64,000 nt of DNA from contig NZ_JALJWR010000001.1 in assembly GCF_024169315.1 (NCBI RefSeq), positions 4,452,501 through 4,516,500 on the forward strand, given 5' to 3'. The position numbers and the translations under genes are program-made. This document shows positions 17,341 through 30,505 of the stretch, piece by piece. Positions within the stretch are counted from its first letter, which is position 1. The number at the start of each line of letters is the position of its first letter. A model generated the notes under the pieces. That model was given only the letters and a program-made list of their open reading frames with translations. It made no database searches and had not been told where the DNA came from. This DNA comes from Pseudomonas migulae (GTDB lineage Bacteria > Pseudomonadota > Gammaproteobacteria > Pseudomonadales > Pseudomonadaceae).

Positions 17341-18768
17341 ATGATGGGGTCAGGTATGCGCTTTCGCGCGATGGTAGCTGCCGTAGGGATGTTGTTTTTG
17401 GCGGTGACCGTCGACGCTGTGGCTGAAACAAAGGTCAACAGCGTTCGCCTGTGGCGGGCGCCGGACAACACACGGTTGGTGTTCGACCTGACCGGGCCGG
17501 TGCAACACAGCGTTTTCACCCTGACATCCCCGGACCGGCTGGTGATCGACATCAATGGTGCGACCCTCGGCGCACCCTTGAACGTCAATGCTTCGAATAC
17601 GCCAATCACCGCCATGCGCTCGGCCCAACGCACGCCGACCGACTTGCGCGTGGTCATCGACCTGAAAAAAGCCGTCACGCCCAAAAGCTTTACCCTGGCG
17701 CCAAACGCCCAGTACGGCAATCGCCTGGTGGTCGATCTGTTCGATAACGCGGCCGACGCCGCGCCGATCCCGCCACCGACCAACGTAGCGACGGTCGCCC
17801 CGGTTCCGGTCACCCCGGTAGACCCACCGGTCAAGCTGCCGCCCGCTCCGGCCGGCAAGCGCGACATCATCGTGGTCATCGATGCCGGCCACGGCGGTGA
17901 AGACCCGGGCGCCTCCGGCTCGCGCGGCCAGCGTGAAAAAGACGTGGTGCTGGCCATCGCTCGAGAATTGCAGCGTCAGGTCAACGGCATGAAAGGCTTC
18001 CGTGCCGAACTGACCCGCACCGGTGACTACTTCATCCCGTTGCGCGGCCGTACAGAAATCGCCCGCAAGAAGGGCGCCGACCTCTTCGTCTCGATCCACG
18101 CCGACGCCGCGCCTTCGGCGGCTGCGTTCGGTGCGTCGGTGTTCGCCTTGTCTGATCGCGGCGCCACGTCGGAAACGGCCCGTTGGCTGGCCGACAGTGA
18201 AAACCGCTCCGACTTGATCGGCGGTGCCGGCAACGTCAGCCTCGACGACAAGGACCGCATGCTCGCAGGCGTTCTGCTCGACCTGTCGATGACCGCGTCC
18301 CTGACCTCCAGCCTGAACGTTGGGCAAAAAGTACTGAGCAACATTGGTCGCGTGACGCCACTGCACAAACAACGGGTGGAGCAAGCCGGGTTCATGGTGT
18401 TGAAGTCGCCGGACATCCCGTCGATCCTGGTGGAAACCGGGTTCATCTCCAACGCCAACGAAGCGTCGAAGCTCGCGGCGGCCAGCCACCAGCAAGCGCT
18501 GGCACGCTCGATCAGCAGCGGCGTGCGTCAGTTCTTCCAGCAGAATCCTCCGCCGGGCACTTACATCGCCTGGTTGCGTGATTCCGGCAAGATCGCCCAG
18601 GGACCACGGGATCACCGGGTCAGCCCGGGCGAGACCCTGGCGATGATTGCCGTGCGTTATCAGGTGTCCCCGGCCACCTTGCGCAGTGCCAACAACCTGA
18701 AGAGTGACGAACTGAAGATCGGTCAGACCCTGACCATTCCCGGCACTGAACTGGCGTCCAAAGAATGA
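17341..18768 (+). CDS. amiB: N-acetylmuramoyl-L-alanine amidase AmiB
   Basis: 475 aa from 17341; starts at 17344 or 17356 are equally possible, and [11 protein letters not shown] from 17356 makes the neatest signal peptide. Order: signal peptide, AMIN domain (about 30-130), Pro-rich linker, amidase_3 domain (about 175-400; zinc-binding [25 protein letters not shown]), then one LysM domain (about 425-472, [10 protein letters not shown]). It cleaves septal peptidoglycan during cell separation and is normally activated by an EnvC/NlpD-type partner. It overlaps mutL by ATGA. Confidence 0.95.
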   Translation: MMGSGMRFRAMVAAVGMLFLAVTVDAVAETKVNSVRLWRAPDNTRLVFDLTGPVQHSVFTLTSPDRLVIDINGATLGAPLNVNASNTPITAMRSAQRTPTDLRVVIDLKKAVTPKSFTLAPNAQYGNRLVVDLFDNAADAAPIPPPTNVATVAPVPVTPVDPPVKLPPAPAGKRDIIVVIDAGHGGEDPGASGSRGQREKDVVLAIARELQRQVNGMKGFRAELTRTGDYFIPLRGRTEIARKKGADLFVSIHADAAPSAAAFGASVFALSDRGATSETARWLADSENRSDLIGGAGNVSLDDKDRMLAGVLLDLSMTASLTSSLNVGQKVLSNIGRVTPLHKQRVEQAGFMVLKSPDIPSILVETGFISNANEASKLAAASHQQALARSISSGVRQFFQQNPPPGTYIAWLRDSGKIAQGPRDHRVSPGETLAMIAVRYQVSPATLRSANNLKSDELKIGQTLTIPGTELASKE

Positions 18769-20675
18769 ATCAGGCCGTGATCAATAGCGCTCGCATCGAG
18801 CTGCTCAGCCCACGACTGGCGAACCAGATTGCCGCCGGCGAGGTGGTTGAGCGCCCGGCTTCGGTAATCAAGGAGCTGCTGGAAAACAGTCTCGACTCCG
18901 GTGCCAAACGTATCGATGTCGATGTCGAGCAGGGCGGCGTCAAGTTGCTGCGGGTCCGCGACGACGGCAGCGGCATTTCTGCCGATGACCTGCCGCTGGC
19001 CCTGGCGCGCCACGCCACCAGCAAGATCCGCAACCTGGAAGATCTTGAACAGGTCATGAGCCTCGGGTTTCGCGGTGAAGCACTCGCCTCGATCAGCTCG
19101 GTGGCGCGCCTGACCTTGACGTCCCGCACCCGCGATGCCGATCAGGCGTGGCAGGTTGAAACCGAAGGCCGGGACATGGCGCCTCGCGTGCAGCCAGCCG
19201 CGCATCCGGTGGGTACATCGGTGGAAGTGCGCGACCTGTTCTTCAACACCCCGGCGCGACGCAAATTCCTCAAGACTGAAAAAACCGAATTCGATCACCT
19301 GCAAGAAGTGATCAAGCGTCTGGCGTTGGCGCGCTTCGATGTGGCGTTCCATTTGCGCCACAACGGCAAAACCATCCTCAGCCTGCACGAAGCCCACGAT
19401 GATGCGGCCCGCGCCCGGCGTGTGGCGGCGATTTGCGGTTCGGGTTTTCTCGAGCAGGCGCTGCCGATCGAGATCGAACGCAATGGTCTGCATTTATGGG
19501 GTTGGGTTGGCTTGCCGACGTTCAACCGCAGTCAGGCGGACTTGCAGTATTTCTTCGTGAACGGCCGTGCCGTGCGCGACAAACTGGTGGCCCACGCGGT
19601 ACGCCAGGCGTATCGCGACGTGCTGTTCAACGGCCGGCATCCGACGTTCGTGCTGTTTTTCGAAGTCGACCCGGCAGGCGTCGACGTCAACGTGCACCCG
19701 ACCAAACACGAAGTGCGCTTCCGTGACGGACGCATGGTCCACGATTTCCTCTACGGCACCCTGCACCGCGCCTTGGGCGATGTGCGGCCGGATGATCATC
19801 TGGCGGCGCCGGTGGCAACGGCCATTGTTCGACCGACCGGCCTTGATGCGGGTGAGTTCGGTCCGCAAGGCGAAATGCGCCTGGCGGCCAATGCGCTGCT
19901 GGAGCAGCCTCAGGCACAACCGTCGTTCAACACCGCTGCGGGTTCCGGCGCTGGCGCCGGTTATCAGTATCAGTACACGCCGCGCCCTCAGTCGGGTGTG
20001 CCTGCGGCTGAAGCCCAGGCCGCGTATCGTGAGTTCTTTGCGCCGTTGCCAGAAGCCAATGCGGTCGCGCTTCCGGCCGGGCAGGACGATATTCCCCCGC
20101 TGGGTTATGCGCTGGCGCAGCTCAAAGGCATCTACATTCTTTCGGAAAACGCTCAGGGCCTGGTGCTGGTGGACATGCACGCGGCGCACGAGCGGATCAT
20201 GTACGAACGCCTGAAAATCGCCATGGCCAGCGAAGGCCTGAGCGGCCAGCCGCTGTTGGTGCCGGAATCCTTGGCCGTGAGCGAGCGCGAAGGCGATTGC
20301 GCCGAAGAAAACGTCGCATGGTTCCAGCGTCTGGGCTTTGAGTTGCAGCGTCTGGGCCCGGAAACACTGGCCATTCGGCAGATTCCAGCCTTGCTCAAGC
20401 AGGCGGAAGCCAACCGGCTGGTCAGCGATGTGCTGGCCGATCTGATGGAATACGGCACCAGCGACCGAATCCAGGCCCACCTGAACGAATTGCTCGGCAC
20501 CATGGCCTGTCACGGCGCGATTCGGGCGAATCGGCGTCTGGCCCTGCCGGAAATGAACGGTCTGCTGCGTGATATGGAAAACACCGAACGCAGCGGTCAA
20601 TGCAACCATGGCCGACCGACCTGGACCCAATTGGGCCTGGACGATCTGGACAAACTGTTCCTGCGCGGTCGTTGA
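18765..20675 (+). CDS. mutL: DNA mismatch repair protein MutL
   Basis: 636 aa. An N-terminal GHKL ATPase ([24 protein letters not shown]) is joined by a variable Gln/Ala-rich linker (about 370-440) to the C-terminal dimerisation domain. That domain contains [12 protein letters not shown], which fits the DQHA(X)2E(X)4E metal motif of endonuclease-active MutL, as expected for Pseudomonas, which lacks MutH. Overlaps amiB at its start and miaA at its end. Confidence 0.96.
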   Translation: MNQAVINSARIELLSPRLANQIAAGEVVERPASVIKELLENSLDSGAKRIDVDVEQGGVKLLRVRDDGSGISADDLPLALARHATSKIRNLEDLEQVMSLGFRGEALASISSVARLTLTSRTRDADQAWQVETEGRDMAPRVQPAAHPVGTSVEVRDLFFNTPARRKFLKTEKTEFDHLQEVIKRLALARFDVAFHLRHNGKTILSLHEAHDDAARARRVAAICGSGFLEQALPIEIERNGLHLWGWVGLPTFNRSQADLQYFFVNGRAVRDKLVAHAVRQAYRDVLFNGRHPTFVLFFEVDPAGVDVNVHPTKHEVRFRDGRMVHDFLYGTLHRALGDVRPDDHLAAPVATAIVRPTGLDAGEFGPQGEMRLAANALLEQPQAQPSFNTAAGSGAGAGYQYQYTPRPQSGVPAAEAQAAYREFFAPLPEANAVALPAGQDDIPPLGYALAQLKGIYILSENAQGLVLVDMHAAHERIMYERLKIAMASEGLSGQPLLVPESLAVSEREGDCAEENVAWFQRLGFELQRLGPETLAIRQIPALLKQAEANRLVSDVLADLMEYGTSDRIQAHLNELLGTMACHGAIRANRRLALPEMNGLLRDMENTERSGQCNHGRPTWTQLGLDDLDKLFLRGR

Positions 20676-21646
20676 TGAGCCAGCTCCCTCCTGCGATTTT
20701 CCTGATGGGCCCGACCGCAGCGGGCAAGACCGACCTGGCCATCGAGCTCACCAAAGTCCTGCCTTGCGAGTTGATCAGTGTCGATTCGGCGCTGGTCTAT
20801 CGCGGCATGGACATCGGCACCGCCAAGCCTTCGAAAGAGATTCTGGCCGAATTCCCCCACCGTCTGATCGACATTCTCGACCCGGCAGAGAGCTATTCCG
20901 CTGCGGATTTCCGCCGTGACGCCCTCGAGGCCATGGCCGACATCACCGCGCGCGGCAAAATTCCGCTGCTGGTGGGCGGCACAATGCTCTATTACAAGGC
21001 TTTGGTTGAAGGTCTGGCGGACATGCCGGCCGCCGATCCTGAAGTCCGCGCGCAGATCGAAGAAGAGGCCGCACGCCTTGGCTGGCAAGCCCTGCATGAC
21101 CAACTGGCGATTATCGACCCACAATCTGCCGCGCGTATTCACCCGAACGATCCCCAGCGCCTCAGTCGAGCGCTGGAAGTTTATCGCGTCAGCGGTCAGA
21201 GCATGACCGAGCTGCGACAGCGACAAAGTGCGCAAAGTACTGAAGCAGCCGCTTCGGGACTGCAACAATTGCCCTATACTGTCGCGAACTTGGCCATTGC
21301 TCCGGCGAATCGCCAGGTACTGCACGAGCGAATTAAACAAAGATTCACTTTAATGTTGGAACAGGGATTCATTGACGAGGTCGTAGCCCTGCGTGAGCGA
21401 AGTGACCTGCATTCAGGGTTGCCGTCTATACGTGCGGTAGGCTACCGACAAGTCTGGGACTACCTGGATGGCAAGCTGACGCAAGCCGAGATGCAGGAGC
21501 GTGGAATCATTGCCACGCGCCAATTGGCAAAGCGTCAGTTCACCTGGCTGCGCAGCTGGGCTGATTTACACTGGTTGGACAGCCTGGATTGCGACAATCT
21601 GCCGCGCGCCTTGAAATACCTGGGGACCATCTCCATATTGAGCTGA
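20675..21646 (+). CDS. miaA: tRNA dimethylallyltransferase MiaA
   Basis: 323 aa from the ATG at 20675, which overlaps the mutL stop by one base (TGATG). Walker A is GPTAAGKTD; the substrate-binding segment [16 protein letters not shown] is present. It adds the dimethylallyl group to A37 of UNN-reading tRNAs. Part of the amiB-mutL-miaA-hfq-hflXKC cluster. Confidence 0.96.
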   Translation: MSQLPPAIFLMGPTAAGKTDLAIELTKVLPCELISVDSALVYRGMDIGTAKPSKEILAEFPHRLIDILDPAESYSAADFRRDALEAMADITARGKIPLLVGGTMLYYKALVEGLADMPAADPEVRAQIEEEAARLGWQALHDQLAIIDPQSAARIHPNDPQRLSRALEVYRVSGQSMTELRQRQSAQSTEAAASGLQQLPYTVANLAIAPANRQVLHERIKQRFTLMLEQGFIDEVVALRERSDLHSGLPSIRAVGYRQVWDYLDGKLTQAEMQERGIIATRQLAKRQFTWLRSWADLHWLDSLDCDNLPRALKYLGTISILS

Positions 21647-21740
21647 GTCCTTGCAATTGCCGTCTATCCTTGGGGGTGTGACGGCCACAAGCCATCTGTT
21701 TACCTATTTTTTATATTGAATCCTTAAAGGAGTGCGGCAC

Positions 21741-22001
21741 ATGTCAAAAGGGCATTCGCTACAAGACCCTTACTTGAATACTTTACGTAAAGAGAAAGTG
21801 GGGGTTTCCATCTACCTGGTCAACGGTATCAAGCTGCAAGGCACGATCGAGTCTTTCGACCAGTTCGTTATCCTGCTGAAGAACACCGTCAGCCAGATGG
21901 TTTACAAACACGCTATCTCTACAGTGGTGCCGGTTCGTCCAATTCGTCTGCCTAGCGCAACCGAATCCGAGGCAGGCGACGCTGAGCCAGGTAACGCCTG
22001 A
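21741..22001 (+). CDS. hfq: RNA chaperone Hfq
   Basis: 86 aa from the ATG at 21741, with AAAGGAGTG upstream. The Sm1 region ([23 protein letters not shown]) and Sm2 motif (YKHAIST) are intact, including Gln8, Phe39 and Lys56-type RNA-binding residues. The short C-terminal tail is typical of Pseudomonas. Forms a hexamer that pairs sRNAs and mRNAs and works with Crc in catabolite control. Its own promoter is likely in the 94-base gap after miaA, but no clear -35/-10 pair was seen. Confidence 0.98.
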   Translation: MSKGHSLQDPYLNTLRKEKVGVSIYLVNGIKLQGTIESFDQFVILLKNTVSQMVYKHAISTVVPVRPIRLPSATESEAGDAEPGNA

Positions 22002-22013
22002 TAGGAGTCTCCT

Positions 22014-23315
22014 TTGTTCTTTGAGCGCCACGGTGGTGGTGAGCGAGTGATCCTCGTTCACTTGGATGGACAGGACCCTGAGGCGCGCGAAGATCCGCAG
22101 GAGTTTCAGGAATTGGCTAATTCGGCCGGCGCCGAGACCGTTGCGTTTTTTAACGTGCCGCGTCATCGGCCAACCGCCAAATTCCTGATCGGTAGCGGCA
22201 AGGTCGAGGAGCTACGCGACCTGGTCCATGCCGAAAAGGCAGATCTGGTGATTTTCAATCACATCCTCACGCCCAGTCAGGAACGTAACCTCGAACGTGT
22301 TTTCGAGTGTCGCGTGATCGACCGCACCGGTCTGATTCTCGATATTTTCGCCCAGCGCGCCCGTACCCATGAAGGCAAGCTCCAGGTAGAACTGGCCCAG
22401 CTTGACCACATGAGCACCCGGCTGGTTCGTGGCTGGACTCACCTTGAGCGTCAAGGTGGCGGTATCGGCATGCGTGGCCCGGGTGAAACCCAGCTGGAAA
22501 CCGACCGCCGCTTGCTGCGGGTTCGCCTGCGACAGATCAAGGGCCGGCTGGAAAAAGTGCGCAGCCAGCGCGAACAGTCGCGACGTGGTCGTACGCGTGC
22601 GGATATCCCTACCGTGTCTTTGGTGGGGTATACCAACGCCGGTAAATCCACACTCTTCAATAACGTGACGAAATCCGACGTGTACGCGGCTGACCAGTTG
22701 TTTGCCACGCTGGACCCGACCTTGCGCCGTCTGGAACTGGACGACCTGGGGCCGATTGTCCTGGCTGACACGGTGGGTTTCATTCGCCACTTGCCCCACA
22801 AGCTGGTCGAGGCATTCCGGTCTACCCTCGAAGAATCGAGCAACTCCGACCTGCTGTTGCACGTGATCGATGCGGCCGAACCGGATCGCATGTTGCAGAT
22901 CGAGCAGGTGATGGTGGTGCTGGGCGAGATTGGTGCCCAGGACTTGCCGATCCTCGAGGTCTATAACAAACTCGATTTGCTTGAAGGTGTTGAGCCGCAA
23001 ATCCAGCGCGACGCAGACGGCAAGCCCCAACGGGTCTGGCTGTCGGCGCGTGATGGCAGTGGTCTGGAGTTGCTTGAGCAAGCCATTGCCGAGTTGTTGG
23101 GCAGTGAGTTGTTTATCGGTACCTTGCGCTTGCCGCAACGATTCGCTCGACTGCGTGCGCAGTTCTTCGAACTCGGAGCGGTGCAGAAAGAAGAACACGA
23201 CGAAGAAGGTGTCAGCTTGCTGGCCGTTCGATTGCCGCGCTCGGAGCTCAATCGGCTGGTCAGCCGTGAAGGCGTTGTGCCGACAGAGTTCATCGAGCAA
23301 CACACTTTGCAATAA
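22014..23315 (+). CDS. hflX: GTPase HflX, TTG start
   Basis: 433 aa. The start is TTG at 22014, with TAGGAGT 7 bases upstream; the resulting MFFERHGGG fits the family. An N-terminal nucleotide-binding domain and a helical linker (RGPGETQLETDRR) precede a GTPase domain with Walker A GYTNAGKST near residue 205, DTVGF and NKLD. HflX binds the 50S subunit and splits stalled ribosomes. Lies 12 bases after hfq. Confidence 0.96.
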   Translation: MFFERHGGGERVILVHLDGQDPEAREDPQEFQELANSAGAETVAFFNVPRHRPTAKFLIGSGKVEELRDLVHAEKADLVIFNHILTPSQERNLERVFECRVIDRTGLILDIFAQRARTHEGKLQVELAQLDHMSTRLVRGWTHLERQGGGIGMRGPGETQLETDRRLLRVRLRQIKGRLEKVRSQREQSRRGRTRADIPTVSLVGYTNAGKSTLFNNVTKSDVYAADQLFATLDPTLRRLELDDLGPIVLADTVGFIRHLPHKLVEAFRSTLEESSNSDLLLHVIDAAEPDRMLQIEQVMVVLGEIGAQDLPILEVYNKLDLLEGVEPQIQRDADGKPQRVWLSARDGSGLELLEQAIAELLGSELFIGTLRLPQRFARLRAQFFELGAVQKEEHDEEGVSLLAVRLPRSELNRLVSREGVVPTEFIEQHTLQ

Positions 23316-23411
23316 AAGCCTGAGAAAGCGGTTGTGCCGTGGTGACAGGCATTCTGTAGCATTGGTCGGCGCGCCGTGGGTGCGTCTTTGCTTTATCAGA
23401 TGGAGAGCGCT

Positions 23412-24581
23412 ATGGCTTGGAATGAGCCGGGTGGCAACTCGAATAATCAGGATCCTTGGGGTGGCAAGCGCCGCAATAACGGCGACCGCAAGGGACCACC
23501 GGATCTCGACGAGGCCTTCCGAAAGCTGCAGGAAAGCCTGAACGGGTTGTTCGGTGGTGGTAAGAAACGCGGTGATGACGGCGGTGGTTCGGGCAGGAGT
23601 GGCGGCTTCGGCGGCTTGCTCGGCATCGGCCTTGTCGTGCTGGCGGCCGTTTGGCTGTACAGCGCGGTCTACGTCGTCGACGAGCAGGAGCAAGCCGTGG
23701 TGCTGCGCTTCGGCAAGTACTACGAAACCGTTGGCCCGGGTCTGAACATCTATTTCCCGCCGCTCGATCGCAAGTACCTGGAAAACGTCACGCGTGAGCG
23801 TGCCTACACCAAGCAGGGTCAAATGCTGACTGAAGACGAAAACATCGTCGAAGTGCCGCTGACCGTGCAGTACAAGATCAGCAACCTGCAGGACTTCGTG
23901 CTGAGCGTTGATCAGCCGGAAATCAGCCTGCAGCACGCGACCGAAAGTGCCTTGCGCCATGTGGTGGGTTCCACCGCGATGGATCAGGTGCTGACCGAAG
24001 GTCGTGAATTGATGGCCAGCGAGATCAAGGAGCGTCTGCAACGCTTCATGGACACCTATCGCACCGGTATCACGGTCACCCAGGTCAACGTTCAGAGCGC
24101 AGCCGCACCGCGTGAAGTGCAGGAAGCCTTCGATGACGTGATCCGCGCCCGTGAAGACGAGCAGCGTTCGCGCAACCAGGCTGAAACCTATGCCAACGGC
24201 GTCGTGCCGGAAGCCCGTGGTCAGGCCCAGCGCATCATCGAAGATGCCAATGGTTACCGTGACGAAACCGTCTCGCGCGCCAAGGGTGAGGCCGATCGTT
24301 TCACCAAATTGGTCAGCGAGTACCGCAAGGCCCCTGAAGTCACCCGTGAGCGTCTGTACCTGGACACCATGCAGGAAGTCTTCAGCAATACCAGCAAGGT
24401 TCTCGTGACCGGCAACAAGAATGGCCAGAGCAATCTGCTGTACTTGCCGCTGGACAAGATGGTCGAAAGTGGTCGCAACACCAGCACGACAGTGACTGGC
24501 GCGACAGCCACCGGCAATGAAGCGAATGTGCGTGCAGCCGATCTGCAGCAACAGCAAGCACGTACCAGGGAGAGTCGCTGA
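23412..24581 (+). CDS. hflK: FtsH protease regulator HflK
   Basis: 389 aa from the ATG at 23412, with GGAG upstream. A Gly/Asn-rich cytoplasmic N terminus is followed by one membrane segment (about 72-93) and a periplasmic SPFH/prohibitin domain. With HflC it forms a large cage around FtsH and limits its access to membrane substrates. The C terminus is Thr/Ala/Gln-rich. The stop overlaps the hflC start (TGATG). Confidence 0.95.
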   Translation: MAWNEPGGNSNNQDPWGGKRRNNGDRKGPPDLDEAFRKLQESLNGLFGGGKKRGDDGGGSGRSGGFGGLLGIGLVVLAAVWLYSAVYVVDEQEQAVVLRFGKYYETVGPGLNIYFPPLDRKYLENVTRERAYTKQGQMLTEDENIVEVPLTVQYKISNLQDFVLSVDQPEISLQHATESALRHVVGSTAMDQVLTEGRELMASEIKERLQRFMDTYRTGITVTQVNVQSAAAPREVQEAFDDVIRAREDEQRSRNQAETYANGVVPEARGQAQRIIEDANGYRDETVSRAKGEADRFTKLVSEYRKAPEVTRERLYLDTMQEVFSNTSKVLVTGNKNGQSNLLYLPLDKMVESGRNTSTTVTGATATGNEANVRAADLQQQQARTRESR

Positions 24582-25450
24582 TGAGCAATAAATCGCTGAT
24601 CGCCCTTATTGTCGGCGTCGTCGTGGCGATCGCAGCCTGGAACTGCTTCTACATCGTGGCTCAGACCGAGCGTGCGGTGCTGCTGCAGTTCGGTCGCGTG
24701 GTTCAGGCCGATGTTCAGCCGGGCCTGCATGTGAAAGTGCCTTACGTTAACCAGGTGCGCAAATTCGACGCACGCCTGATGACGCTGGATGCACCGACAC
24801 AACGCTTCCTGACGCTGGAAAAGAAAGCCGTCATGGTCGATGCCTACGCCAAGTGGCGCGTGAAAGATGCCGAGCGCTTCTACACCGCAACCTCCGGCCT
24901 CAAGCAGATTGCTGACGAGCGTCTTTCCCGTCGTCTGGAGTCGGGCCTGCGTGACCAGTTTGGTAAGCGCACGCTGCACGAAGTGGTGTCCGGTGAGCGC
25001 GATGCGCTGATGACCGATATCACGGCGTCACTGAACAAGATGGCGGAAAAAGAGCTGGGCATCGAAGTCGTCGATGTTCGGGTCAAGGCCATCGATCTGC
25101 CGAAAGAAGTGAACCGCAGCGTTTTCGAACGCATGAGTTCCGAGCGTGAGCGTGAAGCTCGCGAGCACCGCGCCAAGGGTAACGAGCTGGCGGAAGGCAT
25201 TCGTGCCGACGCCGATCGTCAACGCCGCGTGTTGCTGGCTGAAGCCTATCGTGAATCCGAAGAGGTTCGCGGTGATGGTGACGCCCAGGCCGCTGCGATC
25301 TACTCCAAGGCCTACGGCCAGGATCAGGAGTTCTACGGTTTCTACCGTAGCCTGCGCGCCTACCGTGAAAGCTTCGCGAACAAATCCGACGTCATGGTCC
25401 TCGACCCAAGCAGCGACTTCTTCCGTTACCTGGAAAAAGCCAAGCCTTGA
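24581..25450 (+). CDS. hflC: FtsH protease regulator HflC
   Basis: 289 aa. One N-terminal membrane segment (about 5-23) and an SPFH domain with 'TERAVLLQFGRVVQ' and a long coiled-coil (EREREAREHRAKGNELAEG). Partner of HflK. Followed by two stem-loops that end the cluster. Confidence 0.95.
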   Translation: MSNKSLIALIVGVVVAIAAWNCFYIVAQTERAVLLQFGRVVQADVQPGLHVKVPYVNQVRKFDARLMTLDAPTQRFLTLEKKAVMVDAYAKWRVKDAERFYTATSGLKQIADERLSRRLESGLRDQFGKRTLHEVVSGERDALMTDITASLNKMAEKELGIEVVDVRVKAIDLPKEVNRSVFERMSSEREREAREHRAKGNELAEGIRADADRQRRVLLAEAYRESEEVRGDGDAQAAAIYSKAYGQDQEFYGFYRSLRAYRESFANKSDVMVLDPSSDFFRYLEKAKP

Positions 25451-25471
25451 TACGACGTTGACCTGAATCAT

Positions 25472-25503
25472 CCCCCGCCTGGCGGCTAAAGCCTCGGGCG
25501 GGG
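25472..25503 (+). terminator. Stem-loop after hflC
   Basis: CCCCGCC pairs with GGCGGGG across a 17-base loop, without a T run; the real end of transcription is probably the next stem-loop. Confidence 0.45.
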
Positions 25504-25536
25504 TGATCCTTTGGGAAAACGTGTGTATGATGCGGC

Positions 25537-25560
25537 AGCCGGGAAATTCCCGGCTTTTTT
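25537..25560 (+). terminator. Rho-independent terminator of the hfl cluster
   Basis: AGCCGGGAA pairs with TTCCCGGCT and is followed by TTTTT. The 204 bases from here to hisZ contain no supported gene. Confidence 0.85.
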
Positions 25561-25764
25561 GCGTCTGCACGTTTGATTGCTGTTGTTTATGCAGGCGCCC
25601 GAGTTGAATGACTCGACAGTTTTTCGAGGAAAGTGATTGGCGAAGCTTGTTTTCAGGCTCCTCGCCGCGTTGTTTATGCGTGGCTTGTAACAAAGCCGAT
25701 CATTTTCTGCTTCACTCAAGGCTCGCCCATAGGCTTGCCGCCCGGACCATAGGGGAATGGCGTA

Positions 25765-28297
<2,533 letters not shown>

Positions 28298-28318
28298 TAA
28301 GTCGTTGATGTAAAAAGC

Positions 28319-28342
28319 AAAGGGCCCTTAATCGGGTCCTTT
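28319..28342 (+). terminator. Terminator after purA
   Basis: AAAGGGCCC pairs with GGGTCCTTT (one G-U pair), followed by GTCGTTTATG. Confidence 0.65.
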
Positions 28343-28447
28343 GTCGTTTATGCCTGTTGGACGGCATGACCTTTGCTGTGATCTTCATTAAGAGCATGTC
28401 TTCTGGCGTGCCATCAATTTAATGGCGTTAAAGCAGAGGGATATCAA

Positions 28448-30382
28448 GTGTCGGCGGTTCTCTCATTGTTACAAAGCCGTCTATTACGGCCCGTGTTCGT
28501 TACCCTTGGTATCGCCCTTTTGGTGCAGGTGCTGGTGGCTGTCGCTCTGACTCGGAGCACAGTGACTGCATTGGAAGCCGATCTGGGTGTGCGTCTGGGA
28601 GCGGACAGCCAAAAACTTTCTGGTGAACTTGAGCAGGCGGGGCGTGAAGTCTCGTCGAGCCTCGACAACCTCTCCACCAGCACACGTCAGCGCCTCACGG
28701 CCGGTTTGACCTCGCGACTGAAGGACGAACAGGCACAGCTGCGTGCCACGCTGGAGAAGGACCTGAAGGACTCCGCCAATGATATGGCGCAGCTTCTGGC
28801 CTCGGTCGCGCCCCGCGCCATGTGGGACAGCGACGTCCCGACCCTCTCCGAATTCGCCCGCCGGGCCCAGCGCAATCCCAGCGTGCTGTTCGTCGTCTAT
28901 GACGACGCAACGGGGCAGCACCTGACGCGCTACCTCAATCGCGAAAACCCGATCAACAAGGCCCTTCTGGAGAAAGGCCAGGGCGAGCGCGCGCTGGACA
29001 AAGTGCTGGATGCAGCGAAGAACGATCCTTCGGTCTACTACCTCGAAGCCTCGATCAACCCTAATGGCGTGGAAATCGGCAAGGTTCTGATGGGCGTTTC
29101 CACCGCCTCGGTAGAAACCGATCTGGCAGCGCTGGACAAGCGCTTCTCGGCGCTGATCGCCAGCAGTGATCAACTGGTCGGCGACAGCCTCAAGGGCGCA
29201 GCCGCTGACAGCGCCACGGCGATGCGGGCGCGCCTGACCTCTGCTCAGTCCACCGCCTCTGAAATGAAAGCCAACACCACCAGCACAGTGCAGGAAGCCG
29301 CGGCGACCTTGCGCTGGCGTATCGGCATGGGCCTGGCGCTGGTGGGTTGCGGCGTGTTGCTGTTGCTGGCGGTGGTCTTGGGTCGTCGAGTGGTTAACCG
29401 CTTGAAGATGCTGATTGCCGCGATGGACGACCTGGCGGCAGGCGAGGGTGATCTGACCAAGCGCGTGCAGATCAACAGCAAGGATGAAATCGGCGACATG
29501 GCCTCGGCGGTCAATCGCTTTGTGGATAAGTTGCAGCCCATCGTGCGTGAAGCGGGCGATGTGGCCCAGCGCACGGGCGTTGAAATTGGCGCCATGACCC
29601 TGCGTAACGCCGGTGCCGATGCGGCGGCGGGCATGCAGCGTGACGAGGTTGCCGAGAGCCTGCGCGCGTTGTCGCAAATGGCTGATGAAGCGCAATCTGA
29701 AAGCCATGCGATGCAGGCGGCCTTGCAGCAGGTGGTGGACATCCGTTCGGCCACCGATGAAAACACCCGGACCTCGGCGAAAGTCGGCAGCCTGATCGAA
29801 GCGTTGGCCGGGCAGGTCGATACCGGTGCGAAAGTCATCGAGCGACTGGCGCAGCAGAGTGAGCAGATTGAAGTGGTGTTGACCGTGATTCACGGGATCG
29901 CCGAGCAAACCAACCTGCTGGCGCTGAACGCGGCCATTGAAGCGGCGCGTGCCGGCGAGACTGGTCGCGGCTTTGCCGTGGTGGCGGACGAGGTGCGAGC
30001 GCTGGCGAGCAAGACTCAAAGCTCCACGGGCGACATTCAGGCGCACATCGTGGCGTTGCAGCAAGGTGCGCGTGAGGCGGTTGCCGCGATCGGTCAGGCC
30101 GGGCGTCAGGCCAGCGAAGGTTTGCTGGTGTTGCGCGACAGTGCGCGGTTGCAGCAGTCGGTGCAGGTGTCGGTCGAGCAGGTGCATGCGGCGATTGGTC
30201 TGGCGACGCAGGCTGCGGCGCATCAGGCGCAGGGCGCGCAGGCGGTGCGGGGTCGGGTTGAAACCATTCATGCACAGGCTGAGAAAGCGGCTCAGGCGGT
30301 GGTGGAGACCACGGCCAGCGGCAAAGTGCTGGATGGCTTGGCGGCGCAGTTGAAGGCGAGCCTGGGGCAGTTCAGGGCCTGA
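28448..30382 (+). CDS. Methyl-accepting chemotaxis protein, GTG start
   Basis: 644 aa. Start GTG at 28448 with AGAGGG upstream. Membrane segments at about 14-35 and 292-313 enclose a periplasmic sensor of about 255 residues, predicted mostly helical at its ends, with no ligand motif I can name. A HAMP domain (about 315-368) and the cytoplasmic signalling domain follow; the hairpin tip reads [18 protein letters not shown] (from residue 486). There is no CheR/CheB-binding pentapeptide at the C terminus. The same neighbour order (purA, MCP gene) is known in other Pseudomonas. The ligand is unknown. Confidence 0.93.
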   Translation: MSAVLSLLQSRLLRPVFVTLGIALLVQVLVAVALTRSTVTALEADLGVRLGADSQKLSGELEQAGREVSSSLDNLSTSTRQRLTAGLTSRLKDEQAQLRATLEKDLKDSANDMAQLLASVAPRAMWDSDVPTLSEFARRAQRNPSVLFVVYDDATGQHLTRYLNRENPINKALLEKGQGERALDKVLDAAKNDPSVYYLEASINPNGVEIGKVLMGVSTASVETDLAALDKRFSALIASSDQLVGDSLKGAAADSATAMRARLTSAQSTASEMKANTTSTVQEAAATLRWRIGMGLALVGCGVLLLLAVVLGRRVVNRLKMLIAAMDDLAAGEGDLTKRVQINSKDEIGDMASAVNRFVDKLQPIVREAGDVAQRTGVEIGAMTLRNAGADAAAGMQRDEVAESLRALSQMADEAQSESHAMQAALQQVVDIRSATDENTRTSAKVGSLIEALAGQVDTGAKVIERLAQQSEQIEVVLTVIHGIAEQTNLLALNAAIEAARAGETGRGFAVVADEVRALASKTQSSTGDIQAHIVALQQGAREAVAAIGQAGRQASEGLLVLRDSARLQQSVQVSVEQVHAAIGLATQAAAHQAQGAQAVRGRVETIHAQAEKAAQAVVETTASGKVLDGLAAQLKASLGQFRA

Positions 30383-30404
30383 AATGCGGTGTCTGTGCTG
30401 GCCC

Positions 30405-30500
30405 CTTCGCGAGCAAGCCCGCTCCCACATTTGATCTCTGGTGCTCACCAATTGTGAGTCCACAGCAGATCCAGTGTGGGAGCGGGCTTGCTCGCGAAGG
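30405..30500. repeat. REP-like palindrome, GTGGGAGCGGGC type
   Basis: Left arm TTCGCGAGCAAGCCCGCTCC, right arm GGAGCGGGCTTGCTCGCGAA, about 50 bases apart, between the convergent chemoreceptor and iron-transport genes. Confidence 0.85.
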
Positions 30501-30505
30501 CATTC

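Noticed and set aside
22212..24557. 781-aa minus-strand frame across hflX and hflK
   Set aside because: It lies opposite two well supported genes and has no domain pattern.
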